Assembly: GCF_017161405.1 (NCBI RefSeq)
Contig: NZ_CP071051.1
Location: 2,046,001 to 2,110,000, forward strand
Direction: 5' to 3'
DNA from: Leucobacter sp. CX169
GTDB lineage: Bacteria > Actinomycetota > Actinomycetes > Actinomycetales > Microbacteriaceae
Length of the DNA: 64,000 nucleotides
Shown: positions 1-10,103 of the stretch, one piece after another
Layout of the letters: each line of letters begins with the position of its first letter
Position numbering within the stretch: position 1 is the stretch's first letter
Made by a program: the position numbers and the translations under genes
Notes under the pieces: model-generated
The model's input: the letters and a program-made list of their open reading frames with translations, nothing else
What the model was told of the DNA's origin: nothing
Databases searched by the model: none

Positions 1-255
1 CGCGTCCTGGTCAGGGCTGTTGTAGGTGAACGACCACAGCTCATTACCGTCCTGAGTGACGAGGAAGACGGCACCCGGGATCCCGGTATCGTCGAGCATG
101 CCCGTGACCGCCGACTCGAGCGACGTTCCCCACGCCGTGTTCGGTTCTGCGGCAGTGGGGGCCGGATCGTATGACCCGGGCGCGGAACCGGCACAGCCGG
201 CAAGCGCGAGCGTGGCAACAATGGCGGCGGCGACCGCACCCGTCTGTCGACTCAT
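1..255 (-). CDS. Serine hydrolase-type lipoprotein, N-terminal part (truncated by window edge)
   Basis: Only the first 85 codons lie in the window and the reading frame runs open off the left edge. The protein begins MSRQTGAVAAAIV, then a short hydrophobic stretch and a lipobox-like LALAGC with Cys21, so it is probably an exported lipoprotein. The mature part has a helix followed by an IPGAVFLVTQDG stretch that resembles the N-terminal strand of class C beta-lactamase/D-Ala-D-Ala carboxypeptidase-like serine hydrolases. The catalytic SxxK would lie outside the window, so the family call is tentative. The reading opposite in the neighbouring frame is a shadow. Confidence 0.6.
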   Translation of the reverse strand, partial: MSRQTGAVAAAIVATLALAGCAGSAPGSYDPAPTAAEPNTAWGTSLESAVTGMLDDTGIPGAVFLVTQDGNELWSFTYNSPDQDA

Positions 256-319
256 GCCAAAAGTAGAACACGCCGCCCCGCCCGAAGACGGAACTGCGGC
301 CATATTGTTGCCGGAGCGG

Positions 320-874
320 CTAGACCACGTCGCTGTCCGCCGCCGAGAAGTTGGCCGTGCGCGGCGACGGGATCGGCATGTCGTGCGCGTCTGCGGCCGC
401 GATCAGGCGGGTCTCGGTGGCCCGCGTATTGCGCTCGGCCGAGTCGTGGATGATCCACTGATCAACCATTACGAACTCGCTGCGGTCACCCGCTGTCGCG
501 ACCCCCGTCACCGTGAAGTCGCCATAGGGGTGCTGAGTGAAGTCGACCGAGACAAAGTCGCCGTGGCCGATGCTCAGCGCGTCGACCGCGCTCCCCCGCG
601 GCACGTCCGGGGCTTCGAGCAGCACCCGCTTCACCTCGCGCTCGGGCGCCCGCACCGCGAGCTCGTTCTTCATCGTCTGCTTCTTCGCGATGTGCACGCC
701 GCCGAGCACCATCTCGTCGACGTCATTCACCCAGACCGGGCCCGCGATGAGCGTCACGCCGTAGCGATCGGTCTCGATGCCGACCGCAATCCGCTGTTCA
801 GGCGTGGCCTCGGCGAGCTGCGCGGACATACCAGCGACGTCGCGCTTGGCGGGAAAGACAAAGATCGGCTCCAT
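320..874 (-). CDS. Hypothetical protein, 184 aa
   Basis: I do not recognise this protein. It is soluble, without signal peptide or membrane segment, and starts MEPIFVFPAK. A TTG two codons upstream would add MG. I prefer the ATG because a TACGCT box ends 6 nt before it, the spacing of a leaderless actinobacterial transcript. The C-terminal half has a pattern of strands (PYGDFTVTGVA, SEFVMVDQWIIH) but no motif that names a family. It stands alone between the lipoprotein gene and the reductase gene on the same strand. Confidence 0.6.
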   Translation of the reverse strand: MEPIFVFPAKRDVAGMSAQLAEATPEQRIAVGIETDRYGVTLIAGPVWVNDVDEMVLGGVHIAKKQTMKNELAVRAPEREVKRVLLEAPDVPRGSAVDALSIGHGDFVSVDFTQHPYGDFTVTGVATAGDRSEFVMVDQWIIHDSAERNTRATETRLIAAADAHDMPIPSPRTANFSAADSDVV

Positions 875-892
875 ACCCAAAGCGTAGCTGGC

Positions 893-1450
893 TTACTCGG
901 GTCGCACCTCGTAGACCAACCGCGCGAACTGCCCGACCTGGCGGACGGAGGCGAGGTGGAGCCGGTCGGACTCAAGCCGGCGCGGCAACAGCGGCGCCCC
1001 GGCGGCGAGCGCGACCGGCGCAATCGACAGTGCGATCTCGTCAAGCGCGCCGATGTCGAGGAATTGGCCCGCGAGCTCGCCGCCGCCGACCACCCAGATG
1101 TCGCCGTCACCCGCGGCGGCGCGAATCGCGGGCAGAGCCTCGGCCACCGGGCCGGACACCACGCGCACGTCGGCCCCATCGGGGATGGGCAGCTCACGGC
1201 TCGAGAACACGAATGTGGGCTTCTCTCCGTACAGTTCGGCCCAGCGCTCGGGGAACTCCATGAGTTTCTCGTGCTCGAGCACCCACTCGTACGTCGTCGA
1301 TCCCTCGACGAGCACCGCCGCCCGCGAGGGGTATAGCCCCTCCGCGGGCTCGTCACCGCCCTCGACCGAGAAGAGCCAGTCGAGCGAGTGTGCTTCGTCG
1401 GCGATCCAGCCGTTCAGCGTCGTCGCACTGTCAAAGATGATTCGTCCCAT
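893..1450 (-). CDS. Dihydrofolate reductase-like / RibD C-terminal family protein
   Basis: A 185-aa protein of the DHFR/RibD_C family, which contains NADPH-dependent reductases of mostly unknown substrate. It opens with MGRIIFDSATTLNGWIAD, the first strand and loop of the fold, has a STTYEWVLE segment, and carries the family's glycine-rich nucleotide loop as DIWVVGGGELAG. The longest ORF begins 10 codons earlier but would run into the end of the upstream hydrolase gene. MGRI is the family's normal N-terminus and leaves a 10-nt gap, so translation may be coupled. The substrate is unknown; it should not be taken as the folate-cycle DHFR. Confidence 0.8.
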   Translation of the reverse strand: MGRIIFDSATTLNGWIADEAHSLDWLFSVEGGDEPAEGLYPSRAAVLVEGSTTYEWVLEHEKLMEFPERWAELYGEKPTFVFSSRELPIPDGADVRVVSGPVAEALPAIRAAAGDGDIWVVGGGELAGQFLDIGALDEIALSIAPVALAAGAPLLPRRLESDRLHLASVRQVGQFARLVYEVRPE

Positions 1451-1460
1451 GACTGGGACT

Positions 1461-2249
1461 CTAGACCCGACCGCCGACATTCGGGCCGCCGATCTCGCCC
1501 GCTCCCGCGGCGTCCCCGCGCATCCACCTCGTCAGCCGATTGGCGAACCATTCGGGGCGCTGGAGGGGAATCCCGTGCCCGCACTCCGGTACGACCTCGA
1601 GGACTGCGCCGGGCAACGCGGCGGCGCTCGCCTGGGCCGAGTCGCGCATGAGTCGCCGCTCGCGCCCGCCCACGAGCACGAGCGCCGGTTTGGGAAACCT
1701 CGCCCAGCCGCTCGGAAGCGTGAAGCGGATGTTCTCGCCGACCGCCGAGCGCAGCGTCTCAGGTGAGATGTGGGCGGACAGCTCGATGTATTCGTCGAGG
1801 AGTTCATCCGGGACGAAGAGCTCCCTTGCCTGCAGCCGCGCGAACCAGGGCTGTCGCGCGAGGGGCGCCGCAAGCGACAGCATCGCCAGCGTCGCGCCCG
1901 GCAGCGCGATGGGCCGGGTTTGCGCGCTCACCACGATGACGCTGCGCACGAGGTCCGGCCGTGCCGCGGCCAGCAAGATCGCGAGCTGAGCTCCGAGCGA
2001 GAATCCTGCGACGTGCAGGCCTCCGGGGGCGCGCGCCTCGATGAGCTCGATGAGCCTGTGCAGGGTGTCCGCGTGCCCCCGGTAGGACCCGGCCGATTCG
2101 AGGTCGTGGCCGGGCAGTTCGGGCACGATCACCCGAAATGACGGGTCCAACCGCGCGAGAGTTGGTCGCCACATCCAGCCACCGACGCCCCCGCCATGGA
2201 TCAGCAGGACGGCGGGGCCGCCCGGCGGGCCAGTCTCAGTGAAACGCAT
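1461..2249 (-). CDS. Alpha/beta hydrolase
   Basis: A 262-aa alpha/beta hydrolase. The oxyanion segment LLIHGGGVGGWMW is near residue 16, the nucleophile elbow GFSLG near residue 83, and a late His in CGHGIPLQ fits the catalytic triad. Lengths and order match the small esterase/lactonase group of the fold. A TACCGT box lies 5 nt upstream of the ATG, so the message may be leaderless. The gene ends 10 nt before the DHFR-like gene and probably shares its transcript. The substrate cannot be told from sequence. Confidence 0.82.
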   Translation of the reverse strand: MRFTETGPPGGPAVLLIHGGGVGGWMWRPTLARLDPSFRVIVPELPGHDLESAGSYRGHADTLHRLIELIEARAPGGLHVAGFSLGAQLAILLAAARPDLVRSVIVVSAQTRPIALPGATLAMLSLAAPLARQPWFARLQARELFVPDELLDEYIELSAHISPETLRSAVGENIRFTLPSGWARFPKPALVLVGGRERRLMRDSAQASAAALPGAVLEVVPECGHGIPLQRPEWFANRLTRWMRGDAAGAGEIGGPNVGGRV

Positions 2250-2252
2250 GCC

Positions 2253-2966
2253 TCACGGTATCGGGTGCTCGCCAGCGGCCGCGTCCGGTTCAAAGCGGTA
2301 CCCCATGCCTGGGTCGGTGATGAGGAACCGCGGCCGGGCAGGATCCGGCTCGATCTTCTTGCGCAGCTGGGCGATGTAGAGCCGCAGGTACCCCGTGTCG
2401 GTAATGTGCTCCGACCCCCAGATATCGGTGAGGAGCCGCTGCCGCGTGACGAGCTTGCCGGCGTTGCGCACGAGGATGTCGAGCACCTCCCACTCCGTCC
2501 GTGTCAGCCGGATACGTTCCGAACCCGCCGCTGTCTCGCGCGTGATGCTCTTCGCGGCCAGGTCGATTGTGATGTCGGCGATGCGGGTCAGCGGCGCCGG
2601 CTCTTGGTTCGGCACGCGCCGGGTCAGCGCACGGATACGCGCGAGCAGCTCGTCGATCGCAAAGGGCTTGGTGACGTAGTCGTCCGCGCCAGCGTCGAGC
2701 GCCTCGACCTTGTCTGCTGCCCCGGTGCGCCCTGAGACGACCAGGATCGGCGCCCGCGTCCAGCCGCGCAGCGCGTAGATCACGTCGATCCCGTCGAGCT
2801 CTGGCATGCCCAGGTCGATCATGAACAGGTCGGGACGCTCGGCGATCGCCGTGTTGATCGCGGCGGCACCGTTTACCGCGGTGAGTACCTCGTACCCCTG
2901 TGCGGCCAGCGTGACCCTGAGCGCGCGCAGGATCTGGGGGTCGTCGTCGGCGATGAGGATCTTCAT
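2253..2966 (-). CDS. kdpE: KdpE, response regulator of the K+ uptake operon
   Basis: A 237-aa OmpR-family regulator that activates kdp transcription when phosphorylated by KdpD. The receiver domain holds the acidic pocket at D7-D8-D9, the phospho-acceptor D51 (FMIDLGMP) and the conserved K of VTKPF. The C-terminal winged helix reads through LRLYIAQLRKKIEPDP and ends with the GMGYRF wing. The start overlaps the kdpD stop as ATGA, so the two are translationally coupled. It is the last gene of the operon, which is transcribed from around 10,200 leftward. Confidence 0.97.
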   Translation of the reverse strand: MKILIADDDPQILRALRVTLAAQGYEVLTAVNGAAAINTAIAERPDLFMIDLGMPELDGIDVIYALRGWTRAPILVVSGRTGAADKVEALDAGADDYVTKPFAIDELLARIRALTRRVPNQEPAPLTRIADITIDLAAKSITRETAAGSERIRLTRTEWEVLDILVRNAGKLVTRQRLLTDIWGSEHITDTGYLRLYIAQLRKKIEPDPARPRFLITDPGMGYRFEPDAAAGEHPIP

Positions 2967-5533
2967 CTGGCGTCCTGTGGGTTCGATGGTGCGGCGGAGT
3001 CGGTCGGGGCGTCTGGGGTGAGCGGTTCAGGATCGGGCGGGGAGGCCGGGTGCGCGATCGCCGCGGGCAGGGCGACCACCATGGTGAGCCCGCCGCCCGG
3101 GGTGTCTTCCGCTTCGAGCGTGCCCCCCATCCCCTCAGTGAACCCCTTGGCCAGGGCGAGGCCCAGCCCCAGGCCGGTCAGGTTGTCCGTGTCCCCCAGG
3201 CGCTGAAAGGGAAGGAACACTTCGTCTCGGCGGTCGGGCGCGATACCGGGCCCGTGATCGATCACCCGAATCTCGGCGGTCGACCCGAAGCTGCTTGACG
3301 CGATCCGCACTCGGGTGCCGGCCGGGGCGAAGCGGCCCGCGTTCGCGAGCAGGTTCACGATGACCCGCTGCAGCAGGCCGGGATCGGCCACGAGCGGTGG
3401 TAGCTCGGGGTCAAGATCGAGCTCGACGTCCTGCGGCCCGAGCCCCAGCTCGTCGAGGGCCGGCAGGATCATGTCCTCGGCGTCGACCTCTCCCAGCGAG
3501 ACGCCGAGGACTCCGGCCTGCACGCGGCTCACGTCGAGCAGGTTCGTGACGAGCGAGCCGAGGGTCGATAGGCTCTCCGCCGCGGTCGTCAGCAGTTCGT
3601 CTCGGTCGCGGTCGGAGTACGAGATGCCCGGCGAGCGCAGGCCCCCGACCGCCGCGGTCGCGGCGGCGAGCGGGCGGCGCAGGTCGTGACTCACCGCGGA
3701 CAACAGCGCGCTGCGCACCCGGTCGACCTCGGCGAGCGGGCCGACCTCACTCGCGGTCTCCGCGAGGTCGGCATATTCGAGGGCCGAGTCGGCCTGGGTG
3801 GCGATGACTTCGACGAGGCGCCGCTCCGTGGCGTGGAGCTTCGCGCCGTAGAGTTCGAGCGTTGCGCGGGTGCCGGCGGAAATCGAGGTGCGCTCGTCGC
3901 CATCCACGGGCTCCCCGTCGCTCGCCAGCACGGTGTCTCCGGACAGGAGCCGCACCGCGCTGAGCGAGAACGCCTCGCGGGTGCGGCTCACTAGCGCCTG
4001 GAGCGCGTTCTCTCCCCGCAGAACATTCCCCGAAATCGAGGCGAGGAGGTCTGATTCCGCCCCGGCGCGCCGGGCCGCGCGCATGCGCCGGGCCGACTGG
4101 TCCACGACGTAGCTCACGAGGGCGGCAATGAGCACGTAGAGCACGAGCGCGAGCATCTGACTGGGTTTACTCACCGTCACCTTGTGCAGCGGCTCGATGA
4201 AGAAGAAGTTCAGCGTCAAGCCGGAGGCGAACGCGGCGAAGAGGGCGGGCCAGATCCCGCCGACGAGCGCGACGAGGACCACGAGAAGCTGGTAGAGCAG
4301 CACGTCGCTGGTAATCGACTCCGCGGTGCGCACAGAGGACAGCAACGCGGTGAGCGCCGGACCACCGACGAGGGCGAGGAGAAAGCCGAGCACGCGTCGC
4401 CGAGTGGTGAGCCCGCCCGCTGGCCGCGGGAGGGAGAAGCGATGCCCGGCAGCGGCGGCGTGCGTCACGATGTGGACGTCGAGGTCGCCCGACTCGCGAA
4501 TGACGGTCGCACCGATGCCGGGACCCGACAGCGCGGAACGCAGCCGGCTGCGCCGGCTCACCCCGATCACCAGCTGAGTGGCGTTGACCCCTTTCGAGAA
4601 GGCGACCAGCGCCTCGGGGATGTCCTCCCCCACCACCTGGTGGAAGGTGCCGCCGAGTTTCTCGACGAGCGCGCGCTGCGTGGCGAGCGCCTCGGGCCGC
4701 GACAGGCGCAGGCCGTCCTGACCGGCGACGTGCACCGCGAGCAGCTCACCGCCCGCCGTGCGCGCCGCGATCCGGGCCCCGCGGCGGAGCAGGGTGTCGC
4801 CCTCTGGTCCGCCGGTGAGCGCAACCACGACGCGCTCTCGGGTCTCCCACGCGGCATCGATGTCGTGCTCGGCGCGGTAGTTGCGCAGCGCGCTTTCCAC
4901 CTCGTCGGCCAGCCAGAGCAGGGCGAGTTCGCGCAGGGCAGTGAGGTTGCCGAGGCGAAAGTAGTTCGACAGAGCCGCGTCGATGCGTTCGGCCGGGTAT
5001 ACCCGGCCGCTCGAGAGGCGGTCGCGCAGCGCGTCGGGTGCGAGGTCGATGACCTCGATCTGGTCGGCCGAGCGCAGAATCGCGTCGGGAATGGTCTCCC
5101 GCTGCGGCACACCGGTGATCTGCTCCACCACATCGTTCAGCGACTCAATGTGCTGAATATTGACGGTCGAGCAGACGTCGATCCCGGCGTCGAGCAGCGC
5201 CGCGACGTCCTGCCAACGCTTCTCGTGGAGCGATCCCGGGGCGTTCGTGTGCGCGAGCTCGTCGACGAGCGCGAGCGCGGGCTTTCGCGCAAGCACCGCC
5301 GCGAGGTCCATCTCGGTGAGTTCGACCCCGCGGTGCTGCACGCTCATTCTCGGGATAATCTCGAGACCCTCGCACATGGCCGCCGTGGCGGCGCGACCGT
5401 GGGTTTCCACGATCGCGACCGCCACGTCAACGCCATCCTCGAGGAGGCGTCGCCCCTCTTCGAGCATGGCGTAGGTCTTGCCCACGCCGGGTGCTGCACC
5501 GAGCAGCACCCGCAGCCGTCCTTTGGACGCCAT
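2963..5533 (-). CDS. kdpD: KdpD, osmosensitive K+ channel sensor histidine kinase
   Basis: An 856-aa membrane sensor kinase that phosphorylates KdpE at low K+. The N-terminal KdpD domain has a Walker A, GAAPGVGKT (residues 12-20), and the DELAHTN signature at 91-97. A Usp-like domain spans about 235-360 (VVALTGGPEGDT), four transmembrane segments lie between about 380 and 478, and a GAF-like section follows. The kinase core has the phospho-accepting H616 in SHDLRRP, then N, G1 (GPGIAPD) and G2 (GLGLGLAL) boxes. Its ATG directly follows the kdpC stop. All catalytic motifs are present. Confidence 0.97.
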   Translation of the reverse strand: MASKGRLRVLLGAAPGVGKTYAMLEEGRRLLEDGVDVAVAIVETHGRAATAAMCEGLEIIPRMSVQHRGVELTEMDLAAVLARKPALALVDELAHTNAPGSLHEKRWQDVAALLDAGIDVCSTVNIQHIESLNDVVEQITGVPQRETIPDAILRSADQIEVIDLAPDALRDRLSSGRVYPAERIDAALSNYFRLGNLTALRELALLWLADEVESALRNYRAEHDIDAAWETRERVVVALTGGPEGDTLLRRGARIAARTAGGELLAVHVAGQDGLRLSRPEALATQRALVEKLGGTFHQVVGEDIPEALVAFSKGVNATQLVIGVSRRSRLRSALSGPGIGATVIRESGDLDVHIVTHAAAAGHRFSLPRPAGGLTTRRRVLGFLLALVGGPALTALLSSVRTAESITSDVLLYQLLVVLVALVGGIWPALFAAFASGLTLNFFFIEPLHKVTVSKPSQMLALVLYVLIAALVSYVVDQSARRMRAARRAGAESDLLASISGNVLRGENALQALVSRTREAFSLSAVRLLSGDTVLASDGEPVDGDERTSISAGTRATLELYGAKLHATERRLVEVIATQADSALEYADLAETASEVGPLAEVDRVRSALLSAVSHDLRRPLAAATAAVGGLRSPGISYSDRDRDELLTTAAESLSTLGSLVTNLLDVSRVQAGVLGVSLGEVDAEDMILPALDELGLGPQDVELDLDPELPPLVADPGLLQRVIVNLLANAGRFAPAGTRVRIASSSFGSTAEIRVIDHGPGIAPDRRDEVFLPFQRLGDTDNLTGLGLGLALAKGFTEGMGGTLEAEDTPGGGLTMVVALPAAIAHPASPPDPEPLTPDAPTDSAAPSNPQDAR

Positions 5534-6142
5534 CTACCCTCCCAGCTGAGCGAGGGCGAGGTTGAGCATAAGGACGTTCACCGTGGGTTCGCCCAGGTAC
5601 CCCAGATCCCTCTTCTGAACTGTACTCTCCACCAGCTCGCGGACCGTTTCGACGGGCAGGTGCCGCGCCGCCGCCACCCGCTCGACCTGCAGCAAGGCGT
5701 ACGCCGGGCTGATGTGCGGATCGAGACCCGACGCCGACGCGGTGAGTGCATCGACCGGAACCTCCGAGGCGGGCGTGCCGTTGTGCTCCGCCACCCCCGC
5801 GCGACGCTCGGTGATAGCCGCGATGAGGTCGGGGTGCTCCGGGCCCCAGTTGCTGCCGCTGGAGGCCCCGGCGTCGTAGCCGTCGCCTGCGGCGGACGGG
5901 CGCGGTTGGAACCACTCGGGCAGCGGGGCACCGTCCGAGTCTGAGAACGACTGCCCGATCAGCTGCGAGCCGACCGTTTCGCCATCGCGGGCGACCAGCG
6001 AGCCGTTCGCCTGGGCGGGCAGCGCGAGTTGCCCGATCGCGGTGATCACCAACGGGTATGCCACGCCCAGGAGGAGGGTGAAGAGGAGGAGGACGCGCAC
6101 GGCAACCCACGTGGTGCGGGCGCCAGTCCGAGTGGAACTCAT
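5534..6142 (-). CDS. kdpC: KdpC, K+-transporting ATPase subunit C
   Basis: A 202-aa single-pass membrane subunit that stabilises the KdpFABC complex. One N-terminal transmembrane helix (about residues 10-31) is followed by the conserved GSQLIGQSFS, a WFQPRPSA motif, and SGLDPHISP near residue 130, then the C-terminal LGYLGEPTVNVLMLN signature. Its length fits the family (about 190-205 aa). It lies 27 nt downstream of kdpB and abuts kdpD without any gap. Confidence 0.97.
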   Translation of the reverse strand: MSSTRTGARTTWVAVRVLLLFTLLLGVAYPLVITAIGQLALPAQANGSLVARDGETVGSQLIGQSFSDSDGAPLPEWFQPRPSAAGDGYDAGASSGSNWGPEHPDLIAAITERRAGVAEHNGTPASEVPVDALTASASGLDPHISPAYALLQVERVAAARHLPVETVRELVESTVQKRDLGYLGEPTVNVLMLNLALAQLGG

Positions 6143-6169
6143 GATGTTCGCTTCTTTCTAGGGGTACGG

Positions 6170-8335
6170 CTAGAAGCCGGGGAGGAGGCTGACCGCAAGG
6201 TCAATGAGCTTGATGCCAATGAACGGAGCGATGACGCCGCCGAGCCCGTAGACCAGGAGGTTTCGGCCGAGCACGCGCGACGAGCTCAGCGGCCGATACT
6301 TCACGCCGCGCAGCGCGAGCGGGATCAGGATGACGATGATGATCGCGTTGAAGATGATCGCCGAGAGTACCGCCGAGGCCGGCGAGTGCAGCCCCATGAT
6401 GTTGAGCACGGCGAGGCCCGGGAAGACCCCCACAAACATCGCGGGGATGATCGCGAAGTACTTCGCGAGGTCGTTCGCGATCGAGAAGGTGGTCAGAGCG
6501 CCCCGGGTGATGAGGAGCTGCTTGCCGATCGCCACGATGTCGATGAGCTTGGTCGGGTCCGAGTCGAGATCGACCATGTTGCCCGCCTCCTTCGCGGCGG
6601 ACGTGCCCGTGTTCATCGCGACGCCCACGTCGGCCTGCGCGAGCGCGGGCGCATCGTTGGTGCCGTCGCCGGTCATCGCCACGAGGCTGCCACCGGCCTG
6701 CTCACGCTTAATGAGTGCCATTTTGTCTTCCGGCGTCGCCTCAGCGAGGAAGTCGTCGACGCCGGCTTCCGCCGCGATCGCGCGCGCCGTCAGGGGGTTA
6801 TCGCCCGTGATCATGACGGTCCGGATCCCCATGCTGCGCAGCTCGGAGAAGCGTTCGCGCAGGCCGTCCTTCACGACGTCCTTCAGGTGCACGACACCGA
6901 GGATGGAGCTCTCACCCGACGGCTGCTTGACCGCGACCACCAACGGGGTGCCGCCGTCCTGCGAGACCCGCTCGACGTGCCTGTCGAGCTCGGCGAGTAC
7001 CGCCTCGGCGGGCGCTTGATCCTGCCGCACCCACGCGGCAACCGCCGAGCCGGCACCCTTCCGAATCTGCACGCCGTTTCTGAGGTCGAGCCCCGACATG
7101 CGGGTCTGGGCCGTGAACGGCACGATCTCGCCGGGGGCGTTCGTGTCGAACTGGACGCCCTTTCTGCGGGCGAGCTCCACGATGGATTTGCCCTCGGGCG
7201 TCGGGTCGGCCAGCGACGAGAGTGCCGCAAGCGTCATGAGTTCTTTCTCGTCCACGCCGTCAAGCGCGATGAACTCGGACGCCTGGCGGTTGCCGTAGGT
7301 GATCGTGCCGGTCTTGTCGAGCAGGAGCGTCGTGACGTCGCCCGCGGCCTCGACCGCGCGGCCCGACATCGCGAGCACATTGTGTTGGACGAGCCGGTCC
7401 ATGCCGGCGATGCCGATGGCCGAGAGCAGCGCACCGATCGTGGTGGGGATCAGGCAGACCACGAGCGCGATCAGCACGGGGAGGGTGACATTCACGCCGA
7501 CGGCCGAGGCGATCGGGTTGAGTGTCAGCGTCACGAGCACGAAGATGATCGACAGGCCTGCGAGCAGCACGTTCAGCGCGATCTCGTTCGGCGTCTTCTG
7601 ACGGGCCGCGCCCTCGACGAGGCGGATCATCCGGTCGACGAACGTCTCCCCCGGCTTGGCCGTGATCTGGACAACAATGCGGTCCGAAAGCACCCGGGTG
7701 CCGCCCGTGACCGCGCTGCGGTCGCCGCCCGACTCACGAACGACCGGGGCGGACTCGCCGGTGATCGCCGACTCGTCGATCGAGGCGATGCCCCAGACGA
7801 TGTCACCGTCGCCCGGCACGAGCTGCCCGGCCGTCACCACGACCGTGTCGTGCAGCCCGAGATCTGACGAGGGAAGCTCTTCGAGCTCGGCAGATGCGGC
7901 CGAGGGATCCTGCGCCGCGTCGTACCCCACGACCCGGTGCGCGACCGTGCTGGTGCGGGTCGCCCGCAGGCTCTCCGCCTGTGCCTTGCCTCGCCCCTCG
8001 GCGACCGATTCCGCGAGGTTCGCGAAGAGCACGGTGAGCCACAGCCAGAGAGCGATGCCCCACGCGAAGGACGCGGGAATCTCCGCACCACCAGAGGGGG
8101 CGGGCCCGCCCAGGAAGGGTTCGGCGATCGCAAGCGCGGTCACCAGTACCGCGCCGATCTCGACGAGGAACATGACGGGGTTTCGCCACATGACCCTGGG
8201 GTCGAGCTTCGCGAACGTGCCGGGAAGCGCTTCGACCACGGCCTTCCAGGTGAAGACGCTGCGCTGTCGAGGTTTCGACGAGGCGCTTGTGGCGGGCTCG
8301 TCCGTGGTGTTCGGGAGTTCAGTGAGAGTGGACAT
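6170..8335 (-). CDS. kdpB: KdpB, ATP-hydrolysing subunit of the K+-transporting P-type ATPase
   Basis: A 721-aa P-type ATPase that powers K+ uptake through KdpA. The phosphorylated aspartate is D340 in DKTGT, the dephosphorylation loop TGES is at 192-195, and the hinge [16 protein letters not shown] is present. The transmembrane pattern (pairs at about 52-72 and 90-110, then about 253-310 with [11 protein letters not shown], and three C-terminal helices) matches the KdpB subfamily. It sits 3 nt after kdpA and 27 nt before kdpC. Confidence 0.98.
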   Translation of the reverse strand: MSTLTELPNTTDEPATSASSKPRQRSVFTWKAVVEALPGTFAKLDPRVMWRNPVMFLVEIGAVLVTALAIAEPFLGGPAPSGGAEIPASFAWGIALWLWLTVLFANLAESVAEGRGKAQAESLRATRTSTVAHRVVGYDAAQDPSAASAELEELPSSDLGLHDTVVVTAGQLVPGDGDIVWGIASIDESAITGESAPVVRESGGDRSAVTGGTRVLSDRIVVQITAKPGETFVDRMIRLVEGAARQKTPNEIALNVLLAGLSIIFVLVTLTLNPIASAVGVNVTLPVLIALVVCLIPTTIGALLSAIGIAGMDRLVQHNVLAMSGRAVEAAGDVTTLLLDKTGTITYGNRQASEFIALDGVDEKELMTLAALSSLADPTPEGKSIVELARRKGVQFDTNAPGEIVPFTAQTRMSGLDLRNGVQIRKGAGSAVAAWVRQDQAPAEAVLAELDRHVERVSQDGGTPLVVAVKQPSGESSILGVVHLKDVVKDGLRERFSELRSMGIRTVMITGDNPLTARAIAAEAGVDDFLAEATPEDKMALIKREQAGGSLVAMTGDGTNDAPALAQADVGVAMNTGTSAAKEAGNMVDLDSDPTKLIDIVAIGKQLLITRGALTTFSIANDLAKYFAIIPAMFVGVFPGLAVLNIMGLHSPASAVLSAIIFNAIIIVILIPLALRGVKYRPLSSSRVLGRNLLVYGLGGVIAPFIGIKLIDLAVSLLPGF

Positions 8336-8338
8336 GGT

Positions 8339-10012
8339 TTAGCGCAGCCCTTCTGCGAGGGGTCCGAGGGTCAAGATCGGGAAGTAAGTGAGGGCCGTCA
8401 CGATGACGGTCACCCCGAGGAGCATGCCGATGAACATCGGCTTGTGGGTGGGCAGCGTCCCGCTCGTGGCAGGTACTTTGCCCTGCGCCGCGAGGGAACC
8501 CGCAAGGGCGAGCGCGAACAGGATCGGCAGGAACCGGCCGAGCAGCATCGCGACCCCGAGCGCCGTGTTAAACCACGGCGTGTTCCCGGTGAGCCCCGCG
8601 AACGCCGACCCGTTGTTGTTTGCGGCGGAAGTGAACGCGTAGATCACTTCGGACAACCCGTGATTGCCGGGGTTCCAGATCGAGGTCGCCTCGACATCGC
8701 CGCGCACCGCAGGAATGGCGAAGCTGAGCGCCGTGCCGCCGAGAATGAGGGCGGGCACGATCAAGATGAACAGGCTCGCGAGGGTGATCTCACGCGGCCC
8801 GATCTTCTTGCCCAGGTATTCCGGGGTGCGCCCGACCAGCAGACCGCCGATGAAGACGGTGATCACGGCCAGGATGAGCATGCCGTACAGCCCCGAGCCG
8901 ACGCCGCCTGGGGCGACCTCGCCGAGCATCATGTTCAACATCGGCAGCATGCCGCCGAGCGCCGTGTACGAGTCGTGCATCGAGTTGACCGCGCCGGTGG
9001 AGGTGAGCGTGCTGGTCGTGCCGAACAGCGTCGAGGCGAAGATGCCGAAGCGCTGCTCCTTGCCCTCCATCGCTCCTCCAGCCAGCTGCGGGGCGGTACC
9101 GAGACCGGCCCGCTCGAGGCTCGACAGGATCGCAAACGAGGCGACGTACAGCGTGGCCATGACGGCGAGGATCGCGCGTCCCTGGCGCGGGTCACCCACG
9201 AGCTTGCCGAAGGTGCGCGGCAGCGAGAACGGGATCATCAGCATGAGCACGTTCTGGAACAGGTTCGTCCAGGCCGTCGGGTTCTCGAATGGGTGGGCGG
9301 AGTTTGCGTTGAAGAACCCGCCACCGTTGGTGCCGAGTAGCTTGATCACCTCTTGCGAGGCGACCGGCCCGCCCGGGATGCTCTGCGTGGCGCCCGACAG
9401 CGTCGTCACCTCGGTGAACCCCGCGAAGTTCTGGATGACGCCGCCGGCGATCAGGATGACCGCACCGACAACGGAGATGGGCAGGAGCAGACGAACGGTG
9501 CCGCGCGTCAAGTCGACCCAGAAATTACCGATCGTGAGCGAGCGGGTGCGAGCGAAGCCGCGCACGACGGCAATCGCCACTGCGGTGCCCACCGCGGCCG
9601 AGACGAAGTTCTGCACGGCGAGGCCGGCGATCTGCACCGAGTACCCCAGGGTGAGCTCGGGCGAATAGTTCTGCCAGTTCGTGTTGGTGACGAACGAGAC
9701 CGCGGTGTTGAACGCGAGGCCCTCGGGCACGGGCGGCAGGCCCAGCGAGTACGGCAGGATCCCTTGGATGCGCTGCAACAGGTAGACCGCGAGGATGCTG
9801 ACGAGCGAGAACGAGAGGACGCTGCGCAGGTACGCCCGCCAGCTCTGCTCGCTCGCCGAGTCGACACCGACGAGGCGGTAGAAGCCACGCTCGACGCGCA
9901 GGTCGCGAGTCGAGGAATAGATGCGCGCCATGTAGTCGCCGAGCGGGCGGTACAGGAGCGCGAGGATCAGGGCCAGCGTGGCGACCTGCAGCACGGCAAA
10001 AAGTACGTCCAT
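8339..10012 (-). CDS. kdpA: KdpA, K+-translocating subunit
   Basis: A 557-aa integral membrane protein with about ten transmembrane helices, derived from the SKT/Trk channel fold, that forms the K+ pore of the Kdp pump. Selectivity-filter signatures are seen in order: [41 protein letters not shown] and [12 protein letters not shown]. The length matches other KdpA proteins. It begins one base after the kdpF stop codon. Confidence 0.98.
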   Translation of the reverse strand: MDVLFAVLQVATLALILALLYRPLGDYMARIYSSTRDLRVERGFYRLVGVDSASEQSWRAYLRSVLSFSLVSILAVYLLQRIQGILPYSLGLPPVPEGLAFNTAVSFVTNTNWQNYSPELTLGYSVQIAGLAVQNFVSAAVGTAVAIAVVRGFARTRSLTIGNFWVDLTRGTVRLLLPISVVGAVILIAGGVIQNFAGFTEVTTLSGATQSIPGGPVASQEVIKLLGTNGGGFFNANSAHPFENPTAWTNLFQNVLMLMIPFSLPRTFGKLVGDPRQGRAILAVMATLYVASFAILSSLERAGLGTAPQLAGGAMEGKEQRFGIFASTLFGTTSTLTSTGAVNSMHDSYTALGGMLPMLNMMLGEVAPGGVGSGLYGMLILAVITVFIGGLLVGRTPEYLGKKIGPREITLASLFILIVPALILGGTALSFAIPAVRGDVEATSIWNPGNHGLSEVIYAFTSAANNNGSAFAGLTGNTPWFNTALGVAMLLGRFLPILFALALAGSLAAQGKVPATSGTLPTHKPMFIGMLLGVTVIVTALTYFPILTLGPLAEGLR

Positions 10013-10013
10013 G

Positions 10014-10103
10014 TCAGAATCGCTCCGGCTTCACGAGAGCAAACACGAGATAGGCGATGGCGGCGAGCGCGAGCGCTGCGGCGATCAGGGAGAAGATGAT
10101 CAC
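10014..10103 (-). CDS. kdpF: KdpF, small stabilising subunit of the Kdp ATPase
   Basis: A 29-aa single-helix membrane peptide starting with GTG: a hydrophobic run [20 protein letters not shown] followed by a Lys-Pro-Glu-Arg-Phe end. This is the standard KdpF pattern of one helix and a KPERF-like tail. The GTG overlaps the stop of the preceding 27-aa ORF as GTGA, and the TGA stop is one base ahead of the kdpA ATG, so the three are tightly coupled. Confidence 0.93.
   Translation of the reverse strand: MIIFSLIAAALALAAIAYLVFALVKPERF

Noticed and set aside
4184-5944. 586-aa open frame on the plus strand
   Set aside because: It lies wholly antisense to kdpD and kdpC, is rich in Arg, His and Glu and has no domain; it is a GC-skew shadow of real genes.
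6029-7867. 612-aa open frame on the plus strand
   Set aside because: Antisense to kdpB/kdpC with composition bias and no motif, so not a gene.
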